A stretch of DNA of 64,000 nucleotides. Source: Carboxylicivirga linearis (GTDB taxonomy: Bacteria > Bacteroidota > Bacteroidia > Bacteroidales > Marinilabiliaceae). Positions 42,297 to 51,409 of the stretch are shown piece by piece. Each line of letters starts with the position of its first letter. Position 1 is the first letter of the stretch. Position numbers and translations under genes: made by a program. The stretch lies in NCBI RefSeq assembly GCF_018271995.1, contig NZ_JAGUCO010000010.1, positions 62,001 to 126,000 of the forward strand, in the 5' to 3' direction. Below the pieces are notes generated by a model, which was not told the origin of the DNA, ran no database searches, and saw only the letters and a list, made by a program, of their open reading frames with translations.

Positions 42297-44318
42297 TTAG
42301 TCAAACTGAACGGTTTTTACGTCGCCATTATGGAAATGCAAAATAAGGCTTTTGTTATTGTTTGTAAACTCCAATGATTTAATTGGGTTGATTTCTTTTG
42401 ATTTCCATTTTTTACCCGATTCCTTCCAAAGCATTAATGAAATATGGAATTCGGGAGTGTCAGAAGCTTTGTGCTGATAGGTAGCATTGATAATACTGCT
42501 TTTTTTACTTTCGGGATGCAACCCTTCTGTTTCGATTACTTCCAAATCAGTCCATCCCATAACAGGAATCATGGCTAATTGGTGTTTACCATTGTCAATA
42601 ATGGTGGCTTTGTACTTACCCGCTTTTTTTGTTGTAGAAGTTATTGGAGTTTCAAATTCAGGCAATGCATAATGCCCTAAACGCATTTTAACATCTTTAT
42701 CAGTGATGTTTCTGTCCACTCTTAAAATACCATTTGGAAGAGGAATGTCAACCAGGTTCATTTTTATTTGCTCATCTGTTTCCAAAACAGCATCTCTATA
42801 ATAAGCTCCATCTTCAAATTTCTGGAAAGAATAAAGTCTGAATACTTCCCATTCATTCTTCTGATTAAGGAAGGCGTAGTTCATGGCCACTTCACCATTG
42901 GAACCATCGGCTTGCCATGGGAAAATACTATTGTATGATAGACGGTTGTAATTCTCTGTTGAACGGAATTTTTGCCAGTCGTCTTTTACTTTTTCATGAC
43001 ACCAGGCTCTTATTTCAGAAGCTCCTGACTCAGGATAGTCAGTTATCAACAATTCCGGTGAGGAGGCAAAATAGTTGTATACCTTGTCATTTTCATAGTC
43101 TTTCCAATCACCCTGATCTTCTTTAACTGTCCAGAATGGATTATCTTCGGGCAGTAATAGCGATAAAAAGGCTTTGCCCATCCAGAATACACTACCCCGG
43201 CAGCTATAGTTTTGAACAGTTGGTTCATAGGCTCCGTAGAAGCCAAGTGTTGGAACATTATCCTTTAAAAAATCGGGATGTTGCAAGAACTGAAGGATGG
43301 TTTTGGATGAAATCATTCTTAACCAGCCCAAATTCACATCATCTCCTCCGTATTTGCCCATAAATGGGAAAGGCGAAATAGATCCCATTCGATAAGAGAT
43401 TGATCGGCCATACATCATCATCGAACCATCTTTGGCAAACATATGTGGGTATGAATTGTAAAGGTCTTTAAAGTTGGCCAGGAATTTTTCGGCATACTCA
43501 GGGTAGTACTTATTTCCGAATACTTCGGTCCAAAGAACTCCGTATAACTGAAATGCCCACATGCTGTAATAATCGTAAGCCGGACTATCGTTATACCAGC
43601 CATCACTTCTATAATGAGTTAATGAACGAGCAAGGTATTTTTCCAGTAACTCTTCATTTACATCATAGCCCTGATCCTTAAAGAAGCTCAAAACAAAAAT
43701 GTTAAAGAACTTCCAATTGGAATCAACCGTTGGGCCATCGCCATAACTAAGCATTGAGGCTGCCAAGTCATCTTTATCTTGTTGTGAAAGAGGCTCCCAA
43801 ATAACTTCGGGTACCACAAATAAGGAGATAGCTAAAGCACCATACTCAACCAGATTTTGGCTGGGGCCACCGTTTTTAGCCCGGTGCACAATATAGGCCG
43901 GACTATCAGGGTTGATTAATTGTTTAATCTGATGGCGGTAATATTCTCCAACGTTGATGTTGTTAATGGTAAGTTCTGGATTTTCGTGTAGGAGAGGAGC
44001 AGCAATAAAAAGGGTACGGCATAATCCTTCGAGCTTTTCGGTTGGTACGCGACCTTCATTGTGAGGGTAACTTTTTCCCGGTTGTTTGGGGAATTTCATC
44101 GGATCATCCAAATCATCGATGTAAGTAAAGGCTCCCTTTAACAAATACAAGGCAGCATCGTGCCAATGCTGCCTTGTCATGCCCGTATACGGACTAATGT
44201 CGTAATTGGGATTATCTAATTGAAAGGTATTATTCGAATTGTTGTTTTGCGCTTGAGTTGCAAATGATAGCCCCAAGACAGCAAAAAATAGTGTTAAAGC
44301 TTTTTTTTTTAAGGTCAT
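42297..44318 (-). CDS. DUF2264 family protein, putative glycoside hydrolase
   Basis: A 673-residue exported protein (signal to about ATQAQ). The N-terminal two-thirds is an alpha-helical region typical of DUF2264 (SPYTGMTRQHW, GRVPTEKLEGLCRTL, WKFFNIFVLSFFKDQGY, YRSDGWYNDSPAYDYYSMWAFQLYG, GRSISYRMGSI), probably an (alpha/alpha)-toroid. A C-terminal beta-rich part follows. From memory, some members of this family are classed as glycoside hydrolases acting on uronic acids (CAZy GH154), but I cannot confirm that link here. Its place between GH43 and GH51 genes suggests a role in cleaving or preparing an arabinose-containing glycan. Confidence 0.75.
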   Translation of the reverse strand: MTLKKKALTLFFAVLGLSFATQAQNNNSNNTFQLDNPNYDISPYTGMTRQHWHDAALYLLKGAFTYIDDLDDPMKFPKQPGKSYPHNEGRVPTEKLEGLCRTLFIAAPLLHENPELTINNINVGEYYRHQIKQLINPDSPAYIVHRAKNGGPSQNLVEYGALAISLFVVPEVIWEPLSQQDKDDLAASMLSYGDGPTVDSNWKFFNIFVLSFFKDQGYDVNEELLEKYLARSLTHYRSDGWYNDSPAYDYYSMWAFQLYGVLWTEVFGNKYYPEYAEKFLANFKDLYNSYPHMFAKDGSMMMYGRSISYRMGSISPFPFMGKYGGDDVNLGWLRMISSKTILQFLQHPDFLKDNVPTLGFYGAYEPTVQNYSCRGSVFWMGKAFLSLLLPEDNPFWTVKEDQGDWKDYENDKVYNYFASSPELLITDYPESGASEIRAWCHEKVKDDWQKFRSTENYNRLSYNSIFPWQADGSNGEVAMNYAFLNQKNEWEVFRLYSFQKFEDGAYYRDAVLETDEQIKMNLVDIPLPNGILRVDRNITDKDVKMRLGHYALPEFETPITSTTKKAGKYKATIIDNGKHQLAMIPVMGWTDLEVIETEGLHPESKKSSIINATYQHKASDTPEFHISLMLWKESGKKWKSKEINPIKSLEFTNNNKSLILHFHNGDVKTVQFD

Positions 44319-44348
44319 TTTATTAAAAATTAATCAGTCGAAATTATA

Positions 44349-46508
44349 TTATTTTACTGGTTGAATTCCTTCTAAAGTGGGTTGAACCTGTACAATGTTA
44401 CCTTCTTCATCGAAGTTTAATTTATCGATACAAGTTTCACGGTGAAATCCGGCAGGTCTTCCCATGTCAATTCCTTTAGGTAAAGTAAAGCGGTGATAAA
44501 CGATGTACCAATCGTCAGTTCCTGGTATTTGAATAGCCGAGTTATGTCCGGTACCATAGATGCCTTGCGAAGGATCTTTCTCTATCACCATATTATTTTC
44601 AGGAATGGTTAATTTACCCAACGGAGATTTGGCTGTGGCATAACGAACCCGGTAATTAGGGCTGCGTGTATCATCCTCGCTCCACATAAAATAATAGGTT
44701 CCATTGCGGAAGATAACGTAGGCTCCTTCGCGGAAGGTTCTGTCTGGTGTCATTATTTTTAATGAGTTCTTTTTGATCGACATCATGTCATCGTTTAACT
44801 CAGCACCAGCTAAAAAGCCATTACCCCAATAAATATAACTTTTGTTTGTTTGAGGATCGGTAAAAACATCCGGGTCAATAACCTGACCGCGGTTAATTCC
44901 TTTGGGGTGTTCACCGAACAGAGGTTTACCCATATCAACAAAAGGCCCTGTTGGGTTATCAGCCACTGCAACTCCAATTTTTTGGGCAGCTGTGAAGTAA
45001 TAGAAATACTTATATTCTCCGTTAATTTTCTTTTCAACAATACAAGGAGCCCAGGCATTACGGTCGGCCCAGCTAACATCTTTTTCCAGGTCGAGGATAA
45101 TGTTTTCTTCTTTCCAGTTAACCATGTCGTCTGATGAGAAAACTTTAAAGTAGGTGCCAGACCATCCCCAGAATCCGTCGCTGGTAGGATAGATGTAATA
45201 TTTACCTGTTTTTTTGGAATACAAAATTTCAGGATCGGCATAATAACCATCCAAAACGGGGTTGTGATCTTCACTAGCAGTTACTGTGTATTCGGTCGAA
45301 CCTTGGTCTTTAATGGTTAAGTTATATTTGACTGCACCTTTAGAGAAATTCTGAGGGCCAGCCGGACTCATTGAAAAACCCGAAAAACCAATAAATTGAG
45401 GATCAAATGCACTAAGGTCAGTTCCGTTTTTAACAGGCAAATGAATGGTTTTCTTATCACCTTTGATATTAACATTATTCAGTTTTAGTTGCAATGAGGT
45501 TGCTTCAATAATAGGATCACTAGAGCTTCCCCACTTACTGATTAAACGCTCCATCTCAGATTTGGTGATGGGTACAACAGTACCATGTCGAGGGTGAAAG
45601 TTCATGGATATTTCGTGATCTATCACTTCAAAATTGATTAAGTCAGATGATTTTGCAAACTGATAAGTACCTTTCATGTACACATCATACATCAGAATCC
45701 ATTCCTCTTTATTATTAATTTTAAATACGCACGATCCCTCAACATTATGAGATTCTTTATCTACACGCTGACTGCCTTGTTGCACATATCCTTCTGTTAG
45801 TTTATCTGAAATAGCCAATTTAATACCTGGTTTTCCATCTTCAGACTTAAAGAAGAAATGATATTTTCCATCTTTCTCAACTATATCACCATCAATACAG
45901 GCGTTGTTGGTTGGACTGAAATAAAGCTGTTTGGGAGCTTCCTCAAAACCGGTAAAGTCTTTATTGGCATAAGCGTAATAAATAATATCCGGGTCGCCGT
46001 TCGATTTCATAGAGAAATACACCATGTATTTATCAGCTTCTTTATCATAGATGGTTTGTGGAGCCCAAACGCGATTTACCTGACCAAATTCTTCAGGGTA
46101 CAACTCAGGAATAGTTAATACACTTGAAGTCCAGTTAATCAGGTCAGTTGATTTAAGCAATGTCATAGCAACATTATTCCAGCCCATCTCAGGTACATAC
46201 AAATCGGTAACTACCATATAGAACGTTTTACCATCCTTTCCACGCAGTATATGAGGGTCGCGTACCCCTCCAGAGTTGCTGATTGTTTTGGAGTCGATAA
46301 TAGGATGGTTATTGTTTAAAGCTCTGAAATTATATCCGTCTTCACTAACGGCATAATGTATTTGTTCCTGACCAGGACCATTACCCACAAAATAGGCAAA
46401 TAAATAACCTGAATACTCTTCTTTTTGGGTACAAGAACTTAAAAATAGAACAATACTAAATACTGAAAGGACAAGCTTCAACCTGTAATTACTTAATCTG
46501 CTACTCAT
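44349..46508 (-). CDS. Tandem GH43-GH43 lipoprotein (arabinofuranosidase/xylosidase type)
   Basis: A 719-residue lipoprotein (FLSSC, lipid cysteine C26) with two GH43 five-bladed propellers. The N-terminal one (about 33-330) has the base D84 in GGVRDPH, a middle Asp in IDGDIV (206/208) and acid E258 in EGSCVFK. The C-terminal one (about 415-715) has D425 in YADPEI, the Asp pair in VIDPDVF (545/547) and E594 in REGAYVI. Both seem to keep their catalytic triads, so two activities on one surface protein are possible. It is the first gene of the - strand hydrolase operon. Specificity cannot be set from motifs. Confidence 0.9.
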   Translation of the reverse strand: MSSRLSNYRLKLVLSVFSIVLFLSSCTQKEEYSGYLFAYFVGNGPGQEQIHYAVSEDGYNFRALNNNHPIIDSKTISNSGGVRDPHILRGKDGKTFYMVVTDLYVPEMGWNNVAMTLLKSTDLINWTSSVLTIPELYPEEFGQVNRVWAPQTIYDKEADKYMVYFSMKSNGDPDIIYYAYANKDFTGFEEAPKQLYFSPTNNACIDGDIVEKDGKYHFFFKSEDGKPGIKLAISDKLTEGYVQQGSQRVDKESHNVEGSCVFKINNKEEWILMYDVYMKGTYQFAKSSDLINFEVIDHEISMNFHPRHGTVVPITKSEMERLISKWGSSSDPIIEATSLQLKLNNVNIKGDKKTIHLPVKNGTDLSAFDPQFIGFSGFSMSPAGPQNFSKGAVKYNLTIKDQGSTEYTVTASEDHNPVLDGYYADPEILYSKKTGKYYIYPTSDGFWGWSGTYFKVFSSDDMVNWKEENIILDLEKDVSWADRNAWAPCIVEKKINGEYKYFYYFTAAQKIGVAVADNPTGPFVDMGKPLFGEHPKGINRGQVIDPDVFTDPQTNKSYIYWGNGFLAGAELNDDMMSIKKNSLKIMTPDRTFREGAYVIFRNGTYYFMWSEDDTRSPNYRVRYATAKSPLGKLTIPENNMVIEKDPSQGIYGTGHNSAIQIPGTDDWYIVYHRFTLPKGIDMGRPAGFHRETCIDKLNFDEEGNIVQVQPTLEGIQPVK

Positions 46509-46862
46509 TTTTATTTTACTACTTAAAATTCATACTGCTAACTCTAGTTAAAAGCGAAGGAAGGTTACTGCAAAATTATCCTATCTTCTTACACATATGT
46601 GCAAGAAATATGCAAATTACTAATACAAATTAAGCAATGTAAAAAAGTGTTTACGAGGTCTAAGTTGGTTAATGTGCAATAAAACAGTTGTATAGTGTTG
46701 GTTTTTGGTATTTCGTTGTTTTAATGTCCAGAGTGTAGTGATAAAAATAAAAAAGATTGATTGTGAAAAAATGAAAATAGATGTCAAATACCTGCAACTC
46801 ATGATAGGTGCATATACCTACTTTTATCGCACTAACTTGAAGTATCATTTAAACAATCTATT
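46509..46862. promoter_or_regulatory. Divergent intergenic region between GH43 and the first T9SS protein gene
   Basis: This 354-base gap must hold promoters in both directions. On the + side, TACTTTTA (46819-46826) is a near match to the -7 consensus and overlaps an inverted repeat TAGGT/ACCTA (46805-46820). I see no other gene in it. Confidence 0.4.
46571..46578 (-). promoter_or_regulatory. -7 element for the GH43-DUF2264-GH51-GH51 operon
   Basis: On the - strand TAATTTTG matches TAnnTTTG, about 63 bases before the GH43 start. A TTG at 46602-46604 (- strand) lies 23 bases upstream, slightly farther than usual. A perfect palindrome, CACATATGTG at 46592-46601, sits between the two and is a possible operator. 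Confidence 0.45.
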
Positions 46863-49757
46863 ATGAAATTAAAAAATTTACTTTTAAAGTATGCATTGCT
46901 TGGTGTTATTTCCTTTTTGGGAATATCAATGTCAATGGCTCAACAAACTGACACTATTGGCATTTTTGATCCGGGCTTATCGGCCAGACATATTGTTTAT
47001 GCCGAAGTAATGTTACATGATGTGGATGAGGATGGCAATTTTGATGCCTCTTTTAACCTGGCAGAAGACACAGTAAAAGCATGGGGCGATTACTCAACAG
47101 CATTGGCTTTTTATGATGAAGGTTTTGTGGTGCGAAACGGGGGTGGTTTTTCAAAATCAAGAGATATTATACCGGTTGCAGGTGAAGTTACGAAAGTATG
47201 GATTGCATTGGATGTTCCAAACTTATCTTGTAAAACTTATGTGCAGAATATTGATATGGATTATCCTGAATTGGTGTTTGATGAAAATGCTGGTTTTAGA
47301 AAAACAGATATAGTTGCCATTAATAAATGGACGACTATACATAACCCGGATGCAGAGCCCGATTCTGTAGAAGTTAAGAGTATAGAGTTGCAAACCAGTG
47401 ATGATGCTACCCTACGTGAGTTAAGCGCAAGTATTGGTGAACTTACTTTAATAGATGCAGAATATGGAGAGTATGAGTTGTATGTACCTTATGGCACTAC
47501 AGAGGTAACACTAACTGCTGCAACTAATGGAATAGGCGCTGATGTATTGATCGGTGATTATGATATGAATCCGTATGAAGGAGGTGTTATTCCATTAACA
47601 CCAGAAGGAGCGGATGCCTATATTAATGTTACAGCTTTTGATGGTAGTGAGGCTACTTATATTGTATACATTGACTTTGAAGAAGGTGCTTCAAACGCAT
47701 ACCTTAGTGATATACAATTATCAACCGGGTCATTAATAACTGATTTTGATCAAACGGTTACTGAATATACAGCTATGGTACCATATGGTACAACCAGTGT
47801 TGATGTTACGGGAATTAAAGCGTGGGATGATGCCGTTTTAACAGGAAATGGTACCGTTACCTTAACTGATGGCGAAGGATCTGCTACACTTACAGTAACT
47901 TCACAAGATGGAACTGCTACTACTACTTATACATTAAGTATTTATGAATCGCAAATCAGAACCGGTGAAGATTTTTATATTGAGCAGGAAGCATCTGGTT
48001 TGGTGATTGGTGAAGGTGTTCATATTTATGAAGCATTGAAAAGTGAAAGTACACAATTAATGCAGTTTGAAGATGCAGGCGCAGAAGGAGTATTCTTTAT
48101 TAAAAACAAAGATAGTCAGTATATGTCAATTTCATCATCCAATACCTGGAATATGGTAATGCTTGATGAGCTGACGCAGAATACAGATAGTTGTGCTTTT
48201 ATTATTAATGAAATGGAGCCGGGTAAATTCCGTATGATATCTGTAGCAAAAGATGCCGCAGGTAATAATGGTTACATTGCTACTGATGCGACCTCTGCCG
48301 GAAGCTCATTGTATTGCGATAAAGGCGTTACTAATGAACGAGGTGTGTGGGTTGTTCGTACACCTGAAGAGGTATTTCCACCAGATGCTTATTTATTAGA
48401 TCTTAGTATTGATGCAGCCAACATTAAGCCTGTATTCAATGCGACAGTAACAGAGTATTATGTAACATTACCAGAAGGAACAACTTCTATTGATATAACA
48501 GCTGTGGCAGAGGAAGCAACTTCTGACATTGTAGGTGCTGGTAGTGTTTCAGTTACTGATGCCAGTGGAATAATTACAGTTACCGTAACTACCGCAGATG
48601 AAGCATATACAAAAGACTATGTAATCCATTACATTAAGGATACAGCTCTTACTCTTATGCACTCATATACTTTTGCTGACGGAACTGCAAAGGATGTAGT
48701 GGGTAGTGCTCATGGTATTACTAATGGAGGTGTATTTGCTGAAGGTATATTTGCTAATGCTTCAGACTCTTCATATATCACTTTTCCTGCCGAAGAAATC
48801 GCTATCAATACTTATCCTTCTATCACAATGGAAGTTTATATTAAAAATGTGGGTGTTAATAATGGATGGTCGATGCTTACCTACTTTGGAGGTTTAACCG
48901 GAAGTAATACTTACTGGACATCAATTCAAAATGACGATGATAACATAAAAGCCGTAATTGATCAAGGTTCTGGAGCATCAAGAGCAATTAATCCACAGGA
49001 AGCAACTAGTGATGCGTCTTTGCATTTGGTAACCACTTTAACAAATGATTCCATTTCACTTTATTTGAATGGAACACATATTGAAACAACTGCTATAAAT
49101 GATGCATACTATATTCCTCAGTTAAGTAACGAAAATGCCTGGTTATGTTATGGTGGTTATAACGATCCCACATGGTTAGGTGAAATCGAAGAGTTTAATA
49201 TTTACTCAGGAGCAATGGATGAGTTAACAGTTATGGCTCATTCTATTAATTGGCCTGCTGATGATGTGGTGGATGCTACTTTAAGTGAGATTACTATTGA
49301 TGGTGTTCCTATGGAAGATTTTAATGCTGCCACACTGGTATACACTGTAGCTGTTGATGAAGGAGCTGCTATACCTGTTGTAGGTGCAACAGCTACTTCC
49401 GGAGTGACGCCAGTTGTTACTCAGGCTACCGAAGTTCCGGGTGCCGCAACAATTGTTGTAGCCAACGGTGGAGTTGAAAATACTTACACAATTAACTTCG
49501 AAATTGCCACTGGTATTGGAAGCGATATTAATAAAGGAACAATCAAAGTTTATCCAACCGTTTCAACAGGTGAGTTTACAATTGAAATGGAAGGTAAAAC
49601 ATCAGTGATTAGTGTATATGATTTAGCTGGCGGTTTGGTAAAACAAGTAAAAACAAATGCACAACGCGAGGTTATCTCATTGGATCAAAAAGGTATGTAC
49701 ATTGTAAAAGTAGATTCTGATGGAGATACTAAATTATTTAAGGTCTTCAAACAATAG
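46863..49757 (+). CDS. T9SS-secreted multidomain protein A (LamG/cadherin-like/beta-trefoil)
   Basis: A 964-residue exported protein. After the signal (to about SMAQ) comes an N-domain unique among the four paralogs (about 27-160, VYAEVMLHDVDEDGNF), resembling the beta-sandwich modules attached to some secreted pectinases. Cadherin-like beta-sandwich modules (about 184-366), a beta-trefoil-like module (about 370-520), another cadherin-like module, a LamG-like domain (about 616-800, LMHSYTF start), a last cadherin-like module and a T9SS type A sorting tail (VYPTVSTGEF, VYDLAG, GMYIVKV) follow. No catalytic motif is recognised. Binding of surface or environmental glycans is inference from the modules. 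Confidence 0.75.
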   Translation: MKLKNLLLKYALLGVISFLGISMSMAQQTDTIGIFDPGLSARHIVYAEVMLHDVDEDGNFDASFNLAEDTVKAWGDYSTALAFYDEGFVVRNGGGFSKSRDIIPVAGEVTKVWIALDVPNLSCKTYVQNIDMDYPELVFDENAGFRKTDIVAINKWTTIHNPDAEPDSVEVKSIELQTSDDATLRELSASIGELTLIDAEYGEYELYVPYGTTEVTLTAATNGIGADVLIGDYDMNPYEGGVIPLTPEGADAYINVTAFDGSEATYIVYIDFEEGASNAYLSDIQLSTGSLITDFDQTVTEYTAMVPYGTTSVDVTGIKAWDDAVLTGNGTVTLTDGEGSATLTVTSQDGTATTTYTLSIYESQIRTGEDFYIEQEASGLVIGEGVHIYEALKSESTQLMQFEDAGAEGVFFIKNKDSQYMSISSSNTWNMVMLDELTQNTDSCAFIINEMEPGKFRMISVAKDAAGNNGYIATDATSAGSSLYCDKGVTNERGVWVVRTPEEVFPPDAYLLDLSIDAANIKPVFNATVTEYYVTLPEGTTSIDITAVAEEATSDIVGAGSVSVTDASGIITVTVTTADEAYTKDYVIHYIKDTALTLMHSYTFADGTAKDVVGSAHGITNGGVFAEGIFANASDSSYITFPAEEIAINTYPSITMEVYIKNVGVNNGWSMLTYFGGLTGSNTYWTSIQNDDDNIKAVIDQGSGASRAINPQEATSDASLHLVTTLTNDSISLYLNGTHIETTAINDAYYIPQLSNENAWLCYGGYNDPTWLGEIEEFNIYSGAMDELTVMAHSINWPADDVVDATLSEITIDGVPMEDFNAATLVYTVAVDEGAAIPVVGATATSGVTPVVTQATEVPGAATIVVANGGVENTYTINFEIATGIGSDINKGTIKVYPTVSTGEFTIEMEGKTSVISVYDLAGGLVKQVKTNAQREVISLDQKGMYIVKVDSDGDTKLFKVFKQ

Positions 49758-49787
49758 ATTAGTAGCAAATATTAATTATTAGAGAGG

Positions 49788-49821
49788 GGCGGTTCGTAAT
49801 TTATTTACGGATCGCCTTTTT
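49788..49821 (+). terminator. Terminator after protein A
   Basis: A 12-bp stem with two G-U pairs (49788-49799 with 49805-49816) followed by TTTTT. Confidence 0.88.
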
Positions 49822-49966
49822 CATGTACATAAATCTTCTTAGCTGAGTTCGACGTAAAATTTTATTCTTTCTTTCATGTATGAGCTTGTAATAACCTTCA
49901 GTTTAATGGTGGTGTAGATTTAGTATTGCTGGCAGAAGAGTGAATATATCTATAGTTAATTAGGCC

Positions 49967-50007
49967 AGAAAAAAAAGAGACCACCAGTGTTTAACCAATG
50001 ATCTCTT
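49967..50007 (-). terminator. Terminator after the DUF6261-like gene
   Basis: On the - strand a stem of about 11 bp (AAGAGATCATT side with its partner, several G-U pairs) is followed by a run of eight T. Confidence 0.7.
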
Positions 50008-50032
50008 GCTATTCCATAATCAATAAAGTTGG

Positions 50033-50737
50033 TTAATTATCTTGTTTACGTTGTTTTATTACGCCATTAATCCTATCAATCTTCAAAGCCATGCTTTCAA
50101 TCAAATCGTTATATACTTCTGGTTGTACACCTCCCATTCCTATAAGATAATTGATTAGGGTGCTGTTAATAATTCGTATTAATTCTTTCTTAACAGCAGA
50201 AGCGCTGATAGCATTTTGGTTTTCTTTCTGATTCTGCTCCCAGGTATTTTCAGCCTGTTTAAACTGTTTTTGCTCGTTTTTTAGTTTTTGAATCAGGTTT
50301 TTAACGCCCGGTAAAAGTTCTGTTTTAATAACGGTTTCGGGTTGTAGTACATCCTTTAAAAAAGATTCGGTTAAGGCCGATTGAGCCGAATAATTGGCCT
50401 TTGTTAATTCATAACCATACTTGTTCATTATCTCTAAAACCTGGGTAGCTGTTTGGCTTATTTGAGCATCCGGATGGTGCGTATAACCTTCGGTAAGGCG
50501 AAGAATTGAACTGTATATGCTATCGCGGTTATCATCAAAGGTGTTTAAATCCGATTTAGCCTTATCCTGATTGATGGCTGTAATTAATGTTACCTGCTGT
50601 ACTTCAATTTGTTTACTAATTGTTTTAAGATTTTCGTCTTCAATGCCGGTTGTATCAAGGGTGCTCTTAATATCAATTCCCAGGTCGGCAAGTTCGGCTA
50701 CGCGAATTGTGTTAATAATTCTGGAAAGTTTTTTCAT
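50033..50737 (-). CDS. DUF6261-like protein
   Basis: A 234-residue, largely helical cytoplasmic protein. The DDNRDSIYSSILRLTEGYTHHP segment (67-88) and the overall length resemble the Bacteroidota family DUF6261, whose function is unknown. A coiled-coil-like charged stretch spans about 150-185. It is inserted on the opposite strand between proteins A and B and has its own terminator. Members are often near mobile or variable regions in my recollection, but that is weak. The family call is by eye. Confidence 0.6.
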   Translation of the reverse strand: MKKLSRIINTIRVAELADLGIDIKSTLDTTGIEDENLKTISKQIEVQQVTLITAINQDKAKSDLNTFDDNRDSIYSSILRLTEGYTHHPDAQISQTATQVLEIMNKYGYELTKANYSAQSALTESFLKDVLQPETVIKTELLPGVKNLIQKLKNEQKQFKQAENTWEQNQKENQNAISASAVKKELIRIINSTLINYLIGMGGVQPEVYNDLIESMALKIDRINGVIKQRKQDN

Positions 50738-51409
50738 AAAAATCGTTTTTAGTTTAACTGATAAATGGATTATTTAGCTGTAATTTTTTGTTTGTGTCCA
50801 GAAACCTGTGCGGTAAGGCTTCAATTGTGTAATTGCGAGGTGTCTTCTGCAGTATTCTTACTTCAATTATTTAATTACGACCTAAACTTTGAAGTTTTCT
50901 ATTCGTGATTAAACAATCGAGATTTGTTTTCTCTGGTTTTGGGCTCTTGCTTAAAAAGGTATGAGTAAAGTATAAAGGTAAATTCATAGTTGTTGGCCTG
51001 TTGTTGAGTTACAATAATATAAATTTATTATATAACAAACAAAGAAAATGATTGCCTTTTTTTTCTTGAATAATTGTTTATATCTGTTAATTGTGTGTTG
51101 GCAAGTGGTGTTTTTATAGTCATATAATCAGCAAAAACAGTTGGTAATTCAGAAATATTACATGCATAAATGAACTGAATTTATTTTTAAATACAAGTTT
51201 ACAGGTTGGGGTAAAATTACACGAAAGACTTAATATGCAAGGCTTCTTGTGTGTTTGGTGTTGGTGAAAAAGGTGACTTTGATGTTGAAAAAATGAAAGA
51301 AATATGTGATTATATGCTAGGGTTAAATTGTGTTCGATAAAGTGAAAATTATAGTTTTGATCCGCAATAAAAAAGATTTAAGGGAACAACAAATTTTAAT
51401 CAAGTTATT
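50738..51409. other. Long intergenic region upstream of protein B
   Basis: A 672-base gap with no supported gene. It must carry the promoter of the DUF6261-like gene on the left, which I could not identify, and the protein B promoter at the right end. The middle is AT-rich with a loose inverted repeat ATAATA/TATTAT near 51017-51034. Confidence 0.5.
51328..51359 (+). promoter_or_regulatory. Promoter of protein B
   Basis: A -33 TTG (51328-51330) and a -7 TAGTTTTG (51352-51359, exact TAnnTTTG) are separated by 21 bases, within the usual Bacteroidota spacing. The leader would be about 45 bases. Confidence 0.6.

Noticed and set aside
44810-45274. 154-codon second - strand frame inside GH43-GH43
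   Set aside because: Lies within the second GH43 domain whose catalytic motifs are intact in the main frame.
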